In this document: piece after piece, positions 9,020 to 17,775 of the stretch
Layout: every line of letters begins with the position of its first letter
How positions within the stretch are numbered: position 1 is the first letter of the stretch
Assembly (NCBI RefSeq): GCF_026672275.1
Contig: NZ_JANQCD010000004.1
Coordinates: 62,001-126,000 of the forward strand
Origin: Marinifilum sp. D737
Lineage (GTDB): Bacteria > Bacteroidota > Bacteroidia > Bacteroidales > Marinifilaceae
Direction: 5' to 3'
Length of the DNA stretch: 64,000 bases
Notes under the pieces: generated by a model
The model's database searches: none
Told to the model about the DNA's origin: nothing
What the model saw: the letters and a program-made list of their open reading frames with translations, nothing else
Translations under genes and position numbers: made by a program

Positions 9020-9042
9020 CACTACAAATGTCTTTTTTCTGC

Positions 9043-9855
9043 TTATTTAGTGCTATGTTTCTTGCAAAGTTCAATCATTTTTTCCTGCATCATTTTATTT
9101 TCAGGATCACTTTTCAAAAGAATTTCCAATTGATCTTTGGCAGTAAGGTATTCTTCCATACTCTCCAAAGACAATACATTCCTGTACTTTAGTCTATCAT
9201 CCTTGGCCAATTCGCCAATTTTTCCTGCGTAATTAGCTGCCTTCTCATGCAAGTTCTCTTTGGTAAGCATTTCCCAAACTCTATTTACCTGCTCGCTATC
9301 GGTATGGTACTGCTTTGCCTCCTCACCTTCAACTACTCGTTGATAAGTTGCAATGGCATCTTCAAGCGATTTCTCTTTCATATCGGCATACAGTAAATCC
9401 GACAGGAATTTTTTAGGAGCTCCTACCTTTATCACTTTAAACTGATCGTAAACCAAAGTGGCATTTGGAGGAATCACATCTCCTGCTCCCTTGGAACCAT
9501 ACGCCAAAGAATCCGGTAAAATCGCAACTACCTCATCGCCTTCACGAAGCAACATGCTTATTTCGGTAAAACCTTTAATCAAACGAGAATAATCAGCTGT
9601 ATAAGTAAATAATGAATCAGGCAACTCATTGGTATTCCAAACCACCTTTTCATCAACCTGAAGGCTTAAATAAGCGCCTACTTTGCATCCGGTTTCAACC
9701 TTTCGCCCCTCTCCTTTTTTAAGATAGAAATACTTTAAACCACTAGCCGTTTGAATGGTATCGCCCAAAGCAATTTCTTTATTTATTGATTTTTGATTGT
9801 TACAAGCACTTAGCAATACCAGTGCCGTAAATAAAATAGAATAAATCGTTTTCAT
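9043..9855 (-). CDS. FKBP-type peptidyl-prolyl isomerase lipoprotein
   Basis: The 270 residues begin with a lipoprotein signal (LLSAC). Residues of about 35-145 match the FKBP fold, with SGLKYFYLKKGEG, YSRLIKGFTE, LPDSLAYGSKGAGDVIPPNATLVYDQFKVIKV. The C-terminal 120 residues are helical and TPR-like. It should assist folding in the periplasm or at the outer membrane, as other Bacteroidetes FKBP lipoproteins are thought to do. It is a single-gene unit with its own terminator. Confidence 0.92.
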   Translation of the reverse strand: MKTIYSILFTALVLLSACNNQKSINKEIALGDTIQTASGLKYFYLKKGEGRKVETGCKVGAYLSLQVDEKVVWNTNELPDSLFTYTADYSRLIKGFTEISMLLREGDEVVAILPDSLAYGSKGAGDVIPPNATLVYDQFKVIKVGAPKKFLSDLLYADMKEKSLEDAIATYQRVVEGEEAKQYHTDSEQVNRVWEMLTKENLHEKAANYAGKIGELAKDDRLKYRNVLSLESMEEYLTAKDQLEILLKSDPENKMMQEKMIELCKKHSTK

Positions 9856-10057
9856 AGTGTTGTTATTATGTGGTATCTGTACAATCAGAATTCCAAATGT
9901 AAGAAATAATAAAGTGGTGGAACATAAATCACAAATGGAATTTTATCCTGTACCTTATTACAATTCGATTATTATTCCTCTTAAATACCATTCATTCCCA
10001 ACATCTAGCCGATCTTATTTAATTTCCTTAAATTTAAATGAATCAAATAGGCAATGT

Positions 10058-10821
10058 ATGTGTTACGATATACAAGCAAAATTAGAGGCTCAATTAAAAA
10101 GAGCTCGAAGGTTAAATCAGGCTGAAGTCATTCGCGAATTGGAGACCGAACTGGAACCATATATTACCAACTGGCATCATGTATCAGGATTTGCTCACCC
10201 CAATTTGATCATTTATACAAACGAAACTCTGATTTACCAACGATAGCATCTTGGGGGTTAATACCAGATTGGGTTAAGAATGAAAATCAAGCCAATGATT
10301 TAAGAAGAAAAACCATTAATGCCAGGGGCGAAAGCATATTTGAGAAACCTTCATTTCGAAAATCGGCTCAATATCATCGTTGTTTGATTTGCGTTAATGG
10401 CTTCTATGAACATCATCATAAGAATGGAAAAAAATTTCCCTTTTTCATCCAGATTGAAAATAGAGAACCTATGAATCTTGCCGGACTTTGGAACAATTGG
10501 ACAAACAAGCAAACTGGTGAAATTCTGAAAACTTTTTCCATTGTAACGGTAAAAGCCAATCCTTTTATGGCAGATATTCATAACAATCCCAGGCTTAACG
10601 AATCAAGAATGCCTTTGATACTCAGCGATGATAATGCGGACCTTTGGATTCATACCTCATCGAATTCAAAGGATATGGATAGAATTAAATCCTTAATCAA
10701 ATCTTCCCAAACAAATTTAATAGCACATACAGTTCACCCTTTGCGAGGCAAACACTCGTTTGAAAATTCTCCAAAAGCAAGCGAAGTGTTTCTTTATAAC
10801 GACTTGAATAGTCTTTTTTAA
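10058..10821 (+). pseudogene. SRAP (YedK/HMCES-like) gene broken by a frameshift
   Basis: SRAP proteins cross-link through Cys2 to abasic sites in single-stranded DNA. The first part begins MCYDIQ at 10058, so Cys2 is kept, and runs to NLIIYTNE before hitting a stop at 10244-10246. The rest continues in another frame from about 10230, with WGLIPDWVKNE, TINARGES, CLICVNGFYEHH and the active-site His in AHTVHPLRG. Joining the two frames needs one extra base between about 10222 and 10230 and would give roughly 254 residues, the normal length. Either the gene is inactivated by a 1-base deletion or the sequence has an error. No other defect is visible, so the damage is recent or artificial. Confidence 0.85.
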
Positions 10822-10933
10822 ACGCCACTAATTAAAAATAATAATGCATATTCGATTATTACACCATTTAAATTTCATAGTGAGCACAAGTGAAACACCA
10901 AGCTTAATCACTGACATATAATCGATTAGATGT

Positions 10934-10952
10934 TTTGAGTGATACACTCAAA
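10934..10952. promoter_or_regulatory. Palindrome upstream of the 11.0-kb promoter
   Basis: TTTGAGTG (10934-10941), spacer ATA, CACTCAAA (10945-10952) is a perfect 19-bp inverted repeat. It lies just upstream of the candidate promoter at 10958-10987. It looks like a dimeric repressor or activator site, different from the palindrome at 11013. Confidence 0.4.
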
Positions 10953-10957
10953 TGACA

Positions 10958-10987
10958 ATTGTGAATTAATAATCGATATTATTTTTG
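10958..10987 (+). promoter_or_regulatory. Candidate promoter of the membrane protein/regulator operon
   Basis: ATTG at 10958-10961 and a perfect TAnnTTTG element (TATTTTTG, 10980-10987) lie 18 bases apart. The operator-like palindrome at 11013-11031 would be in the early transcribed region. A second possible -7 (TACTTTG) is inside the palindrome itself. Confidence 0.45.
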
Positions 10988-11012
10988 GAGAATAAAAAAA
11001 TTTACATACTTT

Positions 11013-11031
11013 TACTTTGAATTTCAAAGTA
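11013..11031. promoter_or_regulatory. Operator-like palindrome, copy 1
   Basis: TACTTTG, five-base centre AATTT, CAAAGTA. The same 19-bp layout with arms unchanged occurs at 11958-11976 before creD. The site ends 6 bases before the ATG at 11038. It is a good candidate for the binding site of the winged-helix protein encoded at 11652. Confidence 0.65.
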
Positions 11032-11037
11032 CTTTTT

Positions 11038-11655
11038 ATGAAGCAACAAAAATACATTGATGATTTAAATGAAATTAAAGAGATGATGAACAAATCATCC
11101 AAATTTATTTCATTGAGTGGTTTATCAGGAATTTCGGCAGGAATTATCGCATTAGCAGGTGCCTATTTTGCATGGATCAACATCTATTCTGAAACTGGCT
11201 ACCAAAATTTTGATCGTGCTCTGTTAAGTTGGGAACAACTTATACAATTAATAGGCATAGGTGTAATTACATTGTTACTTGCAGTTGGCTTTGGAATTTT
11301 CTTTACTCGACTAAAAACCAAAAAGACCAAGCAAAACATATGGGATTCACAAACCAAAATATTGCTAATCAATTTACTTATCCCCCTTTTGAGCGGCGGA
11401 GTATTTTGCCTGTTGATATTACTTAAAGGTTACATAGGTTTAATAGCTCCTTTAACCTTGATTTTTTATGGTTTGGCCTTGGTAAATGCAAGTAAATACA
11501 CCCTAACCGAAGTTCGAAGCCTGGGAATTCTAGAAATCATTTTAGGATTAATTGCTACTTATTTTATAGGGTATGGCCTGATATTTTGGTGCATTGGATT
11601 TGGAATCCTACACATTGTGTATGGTATTATTATGGAGGTAAAATACAAGTCGTGA
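11038..11655 (+). CDS. Hypothetical membrane protein with about six membrane segments
   Basis: The start at 11038 (MKQQKYID) is preferred over 11017 because the longer form would begin inside the palindrome. A charged N-terminal helix of about 30 residues is followed by paired hydrophobic segments, some six in all. The gene overlaps the next one by 4 bases (GTGA), so it is translationally coupled to the winged-helix regulator. In Bacteroidetes such membrane proteins commonly precede this type of regulator and creD; the function is unknown. Confidence 0.82.
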   Translation: MKQQKYIDDLNEIKEMMNKSSKFISLSGLSGISAGIIALAGAYFAWINIYSETGYQNFDRALLSWEQLIQLIGIGVITLLLAVGFGIFFTRLKTKKTKQNIWDSQTKILLINLLIPLLSGGVFCLLILLKGYIGLIAPLTLIFYGLALVNASKYTLTEVRSLGILEIILGLIATYFIGYGLIFWCIGFGILHIVYGIIMEVKYKS

Positions 11656-11942
11656 AAGATATTTTAAAAGATTTAAATAAAGCTTTTGAGAACCGAATTC
11701 GACTTGGAATCATGTCGGCCTTGGTGGTAAACGATTACCTGGATTTTAATGCCTTAAAAAACCTTTTAGGCGTAACTGATGGTAATTTGGCCAGCCACCT
11801 AAAGTCTTTGGAAAAGACCGAGTACATTCGCGTTCAAAAAGAATTCCTGGATCGCAAACCAAATACCAAGTATAGTGCAACAAATGAAGGGAAAGCAGCA
11901 TTCCTAAAACACATAAAAGCCATTGAGCAACTATTGAAATAA
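11652..11942 (+). CDS. Winged-helix transcriptional regulator
   Basis: The start is the GTG at 11652, which overlaps the previous stop and has GGAGGT 12 bases upstream; an in-frame ATG at 11586 would bury the start deep in the previous gene. The 96-residue protein begins MKDILKDLNKAFENRIRLGIMSAL and has the recognition-helix part GVTDGNLASHLKSLEK followed by a wing (KPNTKYSATNEGKAAF). It belongs to the single-domain winged-helix group that resembles MarR/PadR. The identical palindromes before its own operon and before creD suggest it controls both. Confidence 0.88.
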   Translation: MKDILKDLNKAFENRIRLGIMSALVVNDYLDFNALKNLLGVTDGNLASHLKSLEKTEYIRVQKEFLDRKPNTKYSATNEGKAAFLKHIKAIEQLLK

Positions 11943-11957
11943 TTTTTTTTATCATTC

Positions 11958-11976
11958 TACTTTGCATTTCAAAGTA
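11958..11976. promoter_or_regulatory. Operator-like palindrome, copy 2, before creD
   Basis: TACTTTG, centre CATTT, CAAAGTA; same arms and spacing as 11013-11031. It ends 18 bases before the creD ATG. TTG at 11934-11936 lies 21 bases before the TACTTTG arm, so this arm may double as the -7 element. Confidence 0.65.
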
Positions 11977-11994
11977 CTTTTAAAAACACAATAT

Positions 11995-13338
11995 ATGAAC
12001 ACAGAACAATCACCATTCGAAAAATTAGGCAGCTGGCTAAAACAATCCGTTGGATTAAAACTTTCTACTATTACCATTCTTATGCTTTTGCTTCTTATTC
12101 CTGCAAGCATGATCAAATCCATCATTCACGAAAGAGAAAGTCAAAATAGATCGGTACTCCGCGAAGTAAGCTCCAAATGGGCCAATGAACAACAATTAAA
12201 TGGTCCTATATTGACTATTCCTTTGGTATATGAATATCTAAACAATGAAAATGAAACCATTCATAAAACCAAACACCTACACATTTTACCAGACCAATTA
12301 AATGTTAATGGAAATATCGAACCCAAAACTTTGAAGCGTGGTATTTACGAGGTCGTTGTTTACAGCAGTAAACTGAAGGTTTCGGGACAATTTGATTTAA
12401 ATGCAAAAATTGATCAAAGTGGACTAAAGGAAATCCAATTCGACAAAGCATTCATAAGCATTGGTATTTCTGACCTAAGGGGAATAGAGGATCAAATTCA
12501 ACTCCACTGGGGGAAAGATAAAGTATCGGTTCAACCAGGATCACGACTGCCCAATATGATGCCTTCTGGTGTAAGTCTTGATGTACCGAACTTGGCAGAA
12601 GATTTTACCAAAACAGTTAACTTTTCTTTTGATTTAAACCTACAGGGTAGTCAAAATCTTTCCTTTATACCAGTTGGTGGAAGCACACAAGTTGAGTTAG
12701 AGTCTCCATGGTCCTCTCCTAGTTTTAATGGAAACTTTATTCCTAAAACTCGTGAAGTTAGCAATAAGGGGTTTACAGCCCAATGGAAAGCCTTATTACT
12801 TAATCGCAACTACCCTCAATCGTGGGTGGATAGAAATATGGCAGACAGAATGCAGGATTCCAGTTTTGGTGTAGACCTAATTATGCCTTTAGATGATTAC
12901 CAAAAAGCCACTCGATCGGCTAAGTATGCTGCAATGACAATCTCTTTAATCTTCCTGGTATTCTTCCTGGTAGAAATTCTCAACGGGAAAAAAATTCATC
13001 CATTTCAATATACTTTGGTAGGTTTAGCACTTTGCCTTTTCTATGTTCTGTTGATATCAATTTCGGAACATACTAATTTTAATATCGCATATTTTATTTC
13101 TGCAGGAGTTAGTTCCTTGCTCATCTCTCTTTACTCCACAAGTGTTTTTAACTCATTAAAGTTTACAGCGATATTGTCATCAACAATTCTTGGAATTTAC
13201 ACTTTCCTTTTTGTTACCCTTCAACTTGCTGACTATGCATTGCTAATGGGTAGTATAGGCTTAACAGTTATTCTTGCCATCACCATGTTCTTTACCAGAA
13301 ATATCAATTGGTACAAACTACATGTGAGTGCTGAATAA
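11995..13338 (+). CDS. creD: Cell envelope integrity protein CreD
   Basis: The start at 11995 (MNTEQSPFEK) gives 447 residues, close to the 450 of E. coli CreD. There is one N-terminal membrane segment (about 25-45), a large periplasmic domain with the family pattern SVLREVSSKWANEQQLNGPIL and SWVDRNMADRMQDSSFGVDLI, and about five C-terminal membrane segments. CreD is an inner-membrane protein linked to envelope stress and colicin or beta-lactam tolerance in proteobacteria. The palindrome shared with the upstream regulator operon ties its expression to the winged-helix protein. Confidence 0.93.
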   Translation: MNTEQSPFEKLGSWLKQSVGLKLSTITILMLLLLIPASMIKSIIHERESQNRSVLREVSSKWANEQQLNGPILTIPLVYEYLNNENETIHKTKHLHILPDQLNVNGNIEPKTLKRGIYEVVVYSSKLKVSGQFDLNAKIDQSGLKEIQFDKAFISIGISDLRGIEDQIQLHWGKDKVSVQPGSRLPNMMPSGVSLDVPNLAEDFTKTVNFSFDLNLQGSQNLSFIPVGGSTQVELESPWSSPSFNGNFIPKTREVSNKGFTAQWKALLLNRNYPQSWVDRNMADRMQDSSFGVDLIMPLDDYQKATRSAKYAAMTISLIFLVFFLVEILNGKKIHPFQYTLVGLALCLFYVLLISISEHTNFNIAYFISAGVSSLLISLYSTSVFNSLKFTAILSSTILGIYTFLFVTLQLADYALLMGSIGLTVILAITMFFTRNINWYKLHVSAE

Positions 13339-13362
13339 TTCCTATTAAAATCCGATTGAGAA

Positions 13363-13755
13363 ATGAATAAAAAAAGCAAATTCTCCATTAAGGCTCAGCT
13401 AAACAGTTTCAAACATGCTTTGCGAGGTTTAAAAATTACAATTAAAGAAGAAGACAATGCCAAAATTCATTTGGGGATTGGCATTATCATGTACGTTCTT
13501 TCTGCTGTTTTGAAACTAAAAAAAATAGAAATCATCGCAGTGCTTTTCTCAATCGGGTTTGTTATAGTAGCAGAACTATTTAATACAGCGATCGAAAATC
13601 TATGTGATTATATTCATCCGGATCGTCACAAGCAGATCAAAAAAATAAAAGATATTTCGGCAGCAGCAGTATTAATTAGTGCGATTACTGCTTTCCTTGT
13701 CGGGTTAATGATATATACAAATAATTTAATAATTGAATCGTTAAATTTATTGTAA
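13363..13755 (+). CDS. dgkA: Diacylglycerol/undecaprenol kinase family protein
   Basis: The 130 residues have the compact three-helix membrane architecture of DgkA. Family residues are visible in EEDNAKIHLGIG, AELFNTAIENLCDYI and KKIKDISAAAVLI. Gram-positive and Bacteroidetes members often phosphorylate undecaprenol rather than diacylglycerol; which applies here cannot be told from sequence. It starts 24 bases after creD and may be co-transcribed with it. Confidence 0.93.
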   Translation: MNKKSKFSIKAQLNSFKHALRGLKITIKEEDNAKIHLGIGIIMYVLSAVLKLKKIEIIAVLFSIGFVIVAELFNTAIENLCDYIHPDRHKQIKKIKDISAAAVLISAITAFLVGLMIYTNNLIIESLNLL

Positions 13756-13810
13756 AAGCATTATATTTAATGTATTAATAAATTTATATCATTACTAACC
13801 CCTATTCCCA

Positions 13811-14986
13811 ATGAAAAAAATACTATTAATCCTGATCATTCAGCTGACGAGTCTAATCTCAATTGCACAAATTAATTTTAAATCAGGCTATTTTATAGAT
13901 AATAATGGAAAAACAATTCAATGTTTAATAAAAGATGTTGGATGGAAAAACAATCCTACAAGTTTTAACTACAAAATCAATGAAACTGCAGAAGTACAGT
14001 CTGCAAACATAAATGATGTGAAAGAATTTAGCATTACAGAATCAGTTCATTTTATTCGTTATGATGTTAATATTGATAGATCTTCTGAAATTCTAGGGAA
14101 ATTAAGTTCCAATCATGAACCAAAATACAATCTTGAAACATTATTTCTCAAAATAATTATTACAGGAAAAGCAACTTTATATAAATATGAAGACAAGGAT
14201 ATTATAAGGTTTTTCTACTCGATTAATCATTCAAATCCAACACAGCTCGTATATAAAAAGTACTTAAGCAATAGTAAGTATATCCATTACAACAAATCAT
14301 ACAAAAACCAACTCCTTCAAAATTTTAAATCATCTATTCTTACAAGAGAAAGTATTCACAAGATTAATTACAAACAGAAAGATTTAACTTCAGTTTTTAA
14401 TGCATATAATATAAAGCATGACCCAAACTTTACAGTTAATATTCCGAAAGAAAAGGACAGGTTTAATTTTTATTTAATCGCAGGCATTGACCAATTATCT
14501 CTTTCGGTTAAAAGTATAAATTCAACTACAAACTTTGGCAATAAATCTCATATTAAACTAAGTTTTGAAGCTGAGTATATTCTTCCTTTCAATAATAACA
14601 AATGGAGTGTTTTTATTGCTCCATCATTTGTAAATTATAATGCAACAAAAGAGATATCCATACAAACTGCAAAAGTTGATTACAAATCATTAGGACTTCC
14701 AGTTGGATTAAGATACTATCTCTTTTTTAACAAATCGAAAGTACATATCGATGGACTTGTTTCTTATAATAATGATTTTAATTCAGAAATTAAATATTCA
14801 GCTAGTCAAGCGGTTTTTGAGTTCGAACCTAACTATAATTTTGGTTTTGGAGTAGGTTACGATTATAAAAACTTAGGAAGTATAGAGGCTAGATACTATA
14901 CAAAAAGAAATCTTACAAATAATGCACCGGCATACACTACTCATCTTGAAAACTTTTCTATCATCCTAAAGATCAAAGTTTTTTAA
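13811..14986 (+). CDS. Secreted hypothetical protein with C-terminal beta-barrel-like region
   Basis: A clear signal peptide ends near SIAQ (residue 20). The first half (about 25-210) resembles a beta-rich domain of unknown type. From about 215 the sequence shows repeated amphipathic beta-strands ending in LENFSIILKIKVF, with aromatic strand ends as in outer-membrane beta-barrel proteins. An outer-membrane location is likely. I know no specific function, and the flanking genes give no hint. Confidence 0.72.
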   Translation: MKKILLILIIQLTSLISIAQINFKSGYFIDNNGKTIQCLIKDVGWKNNPTSFNYKINETAEVQSANINDVKEFSITESVHFIRYDVNIDRSSEILGKLSSNHEPKYNLETLFLKIIITGKATLYKYEDKDIIRFFYSINHSNPTQLVYKKYLSNSKYIHYNKSYKNQLLQNFKSSILTRESIHKINYKQKDLTSVFNAYNIKHDPNFTVNIPKEKDRFNFYLIAGIDQLSLSVKSINSTTNFGNKSHIKLSFEAEYILPFNNNKWSVFIAPSFVNYNATKEISIQTAKVDYKSLGLPVGLRYYLFFNKSKVHIDGLVSYNNDFNSEIKYSASQAVFEFEPNYNFGFGVGYDYKNLGSIEARYYTKRNLTNNAPAYTTHLENFSIILKIKVF

Positions 14987-15044
14987 CGTTTAAATCATTC
15001 TAAAATACAAACAAACACTCTTTTTTTTACAAAAGGTTTAAAAC

Positions 15045-15773
15045 ATGAATTTCTATCAAAGCATCTCAAAATACTACCATTATATTTTTCCTTTGAATAA
15101 AATGCAGCTCGATTTTATTGGGAAAAGCCATCCTCAAGCTAAAGATCAACTTTCCGTTTTAGATATTGGCTGTGCCATAGGTGATTTATCATTGGAACTA
15201 GCTAAATCTTATCAGACGGTCACTGGCATAGATCTGGATAAAGGGATGATTGACAAGGCAATCACCAAAGGAAAGAACTACAAAAATCTTGAATTCCGTT
15301 TGCAGAATATGCTGGAGCTTGATACTGCCTTTGGATCAAATTCGTTCGATATCATTGCCTGCTTTGGAAATACATTGGTGCACTTGAATTCAGATGAAGA
15401 AGTTTTGCAATTCTTTAAAAATGCCAAAGCCGTTTTAAAGGAAGATGGTAAACTACTATTTCAAATCATCAATTACGACAGAATCATCGATCAGATGATT
15501 GATCACCTGCCTACCATTGAAAATGAGGTCATAAAATTTGAACGCAACTACAAGTATCATTCCTCATTGGGAAAAGTTGATTTTGAAACCATACTAAGTA
15601 TTAAAGAAAATAATAACAGCATTCAAAATTGCATTGCTTTATTGGCGCTCAGAAAATCAAAAGTGGAAGAACTACTGCAAAAAGCAGGTTTTTCAAGTAT
15701 TTTATTTTACGGAAACTTTAAACGGGAAAATCTTACAGAAAACAGCATGCCTTTAATTATTGAGGCAAGTTAA
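15045..15773 (+). CDS. Class I SAM-dependent methyltransferase
   Basis: The 242 residues contain the SAM-binding motif I VLDIGCAIGD (about 39-48), the acidic residue after strand 2 in VTGIDLD (about 60-66), and a motif IV-like region FDIIACFGNTLVHL. The fold is that of small-molecule methyltransferases. The substrate is unknown. A radical SAM gene follows after 59 bases; the two may belong to one unit. Confidence 0.88.
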   Translation: MNFYQSISKYYHYIFPLNKMQLDFIGKSHPQAKDQLSVLDIGCAIGDLSLELAKSYQTVTGIDLDKGMIDKAITKGKNYKNLEFRLQNMLELDTAFGSNSFDIIACFGNTLVHLNSDEEVLQFFKNAKAVLKEDGKLLFQIINYDRIIDQMIDHLPTIENEVIKFERNYKYHSSLGKVDFETILSIKENNNSIQNCIALLALRKSKVEELLQKAGFSSILFYGNFKRENLTENSMPLIIEAS

Positions 15774-15832
15774 TGCCCTAAGTATCTGCTTTTACATATC
15801 GTTATTTTTTAAATCCTTCATATCCTACAGAA

Positions 15833-17242
15833 ATGAAAGTTAAACTCGTATTGCCTTCACTCACCGAGGCGAAGAGCCCATTTTGGCGTCCAATTAAATA
15901 CTCCTTGTTCCCTCCTCTTGGTTTAGCAACCTTAGCATCTTACCTTTCTGCAGAGGATGAAATTGAACTCGTAGATCAACATGTAGAAAAATTACATATC
16001 GATGACAATCCCGATTTGGTCCTAATTCAAGTATATATTACCAATGCAAAGCGAGCTTATAGAATTGCCGATCATTACAGAAAACGTGGGGCATTTGTAG
16101 TTTTGGGAGGTCTACATGTTACTTCACTGCCAAATGAAGCAATCCAACATGCAGACACTGTGATTCTAGGACCTGCAGAGCAATCCTTTCCTGAATTTCT
16201 GCAAGATTTTAAAATGAAAAGAACTAAAAAATTCTATCATGCAAATAATGGAAGAACCATTGAAAACCAACCAGTAATCAGGAGAGATTTGATCAAACGA
16301 GAAAAGTACTTAGTCCCCAACTCTCTATCCATATCAAGAGGCTGTCCTCATCACTGTAGTTTCTGCTATAAGGATGCCTTTTTTAAAGGTGGAAAATCAT
16401 TTTACACACAACGAGTAGATGAAATTCTTGCTGAAATTGATCGACTTCCAGGAAAGCATCTCTACTTTTTGGATGATCATCTTCTGGGCGATCCAAAATT
16501 GACTGCCACACTATTTCGTGAGATGAAGGGAATGAACAGAGTCTTTCAAGGAGCTGCTACTGTTGAATCCATTCTTAAAGGCAATTTATTAGAATTGGCC
16601 GCCGAAGCAGGCTTAAGAAGCGTATTTGTAGGATTCGAAACCTTCTCGGAAGAGAATTTGCGCCAAAGCAATAAAAATCAGAACCTAAAACAAAGCTATG
16701 AGTTGGCTGTTAAAAGACTGCACGATTTAGGCATCATGATCAATGGTAGTTTTGTTTTTGGATTGGACAATGATAATAAGGATGTATTTAAACGAACGGT
16801 TGACTGGGGAGTAAACCATTCAATTACCACAGCAACATATCATATCTTAACACCTTATCCGGGCACGAAGCTCTATCAGGATTTAGAGAAGCAGAATCGT
16901 ATTCTTACCAGAGATTGGGATTTATACGACACAAGACACACGGTATATGAAAGCAAAAATTTAAGCGCAAAAGAATTGGAGGATGGATATGAATGGGCCT
17001 ATAAGGAATTTTATTCCTGGCAGAACATTTTCAAATCCTCTTTCGCTCATGATCATCTTACCCATCAACTAAAACATTTATTCTATACCGGCGGATGGAA
17101 AAAATTTGAACCACTATGGAATTTCATCATCAATACAGGAGGTTTGAAACGAATGTTGCCACTATTGGAATTGCTTCTTTGCGAAGTTGACAAGGCCAAA
17201 GCAAATATTTCTGACAATGCTCTATACAAATCATTTCAATGA
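15833..17242 (+). CDS. Radical SAM protein with B12-binding-like N-terminal domain
   Basis: The cluster motif CPHHCSFC (CxxxCxxC, about residue 168-175) binds the 4Fe-4S cluster that cleaves SAM. Residues 1-125 have the fold of a cobalamin-binding domain, ending in the typical FVVLGGLHVTSLPNEA, but the DxHxxG cobalamin ligand motif is not visible. The order and 469-residue length match the BchE/HpnP-like group. The substrate is unknown. SRPBCC and methyltransferase neighbours suggest modification of a small hydrophobic molecule, which is inference only. Confidence 0.9.
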   Translation: MKVKLVLPSLTEAKSPFWRPIKYSLFPPLGLATLASYLSAEDEIELVDQHVEKLHIDDNPDLVLIQVYITNAKRAYRIADHYRKRGAFVVLGGLHVTSLPNEAIQHADTVILGPAEQSFPEFLQDFKMKRTKKFYHANNGRTIENQPVIRRDLIKREKYLVPNSLSISRGCPHHCSFCYKDAFFKGGKSFYTQRVDEILAEIDRLPGKHLYFLDDHLLGDPKLTATLFREMKGMNRVFQGAATVESILKGNLLELAAEAGLRSVFVGFETFSEENLRQSNKNQNLKQSYELAVKRLHDLGIMINGSFVFGLDNDNKDVFKRTVDWGVNHSITTATYHILTPYPGTKLYQDLEKQNRILTRDWDLYDTRHTVYESKNLSAKELEDGYEWAYKEFYSWQNIFKSSFAHDHLTHQLKHLFYTGGWKKFEPLWNFIINTGGLKRMLPLLELLLCEVDKAKANISDNALYKSFQ

Positions 17243-17287
17243 TTTTTCGTATATTCTATATTCCATAAACTTTAAACCAGAATTGAA

Positions 17288-17722
17288 ATGAAGTATACCG
17301 TTGAAATAGAAATTAACAAGCCTATTGATGAAGTCGTAAAATTATTCAATTGTAAGGATAACCTTTTTAAATGGATGGAAGGTCTGCAGAGTATAGAACA
17401 CCTAACGGGAGAACCTGGAACAAAAGGTTCTACTTCAAAAATGATTTTCAAACAAGGGAAAAGAGAAATGGAAATGCTTGAAACAGTAATCACCTTAAAT
17501 CTTCCTGAAGAGTTTATTGCAAGCTATAAAGCAAGAGGGGTTTACAATTTGGCTAAAACCACTTTTCTGCCTTTAGGCGATCACAAAACAAAGTACCTAA
17601 GCGAACAGGAATTTCAACTGAAAGGGCTGATAAAAATATTTGGATGGCTTATGCCTGGAGCCTTTAAAAAGCAAACCGAAAAATACCTGCAAATGTTTAA
17701 GGAGTTTGCCGAAGAACAGTAA
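17288..17722 (+). CDS. SRPBCC (START-like) family protein
   Basis: The 144 residues begin with the typical strand MKYTVEIEINKPIDEVVKLF, followed by the W-x-x-G/L region FKWMEGLQSIEHLTGEPGTKGS and a C-terminal amphipathic helix (FKKQTEKYLQMFKEFAEEQ). This is the helix-grip fold that binds hydrophobic ligands. The gene lies 45 bases after the radical SAM gene and ends before a shared terminator, so it may be the last gene of that unit. Confidence 0.88.
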   Translation: MKYTVEIEINKPIDEVVKLFNCKDNLFKWMEGLQSIEHLTGEPGTKGSTSKMIFKQGKREMEMLETVITLNLPEEFIASYKARGVYNLAKTTFLPLGDHKTKYLSEQEFQLKGLIKIFGWLMPGAFKKQTEKYLQMFKEFAEEQ

Positions 17723-17727
17723 TAAAA

Positions 17728-17755
17728 AAGCCATTTACCGATAAGTAAATGGCTT
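17728..17755. terminator. Hairpin between convergent genes, likely bidirectional terminator
   Basis: AAGCCATTTAC (17728-17738) and GTAAATGGCTT (17745-17755) pair perfectly over 11 bases. A-run on the left and T-rich sequence on the right allow termination from both sides. It separates the SRPBCC gene from the C69 peptidase gene. Confidence 0.8.
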
Positions 17756-17775
17756 CTTCATATTCTTTTATTTGA

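Noticed and set aside
9857-10057. Upstream extension of the SRAP ORF
   Set aside because: SRAP proteins start with Met-Cys; the Cys must be residue 2 after Met removal, which fits 10058.
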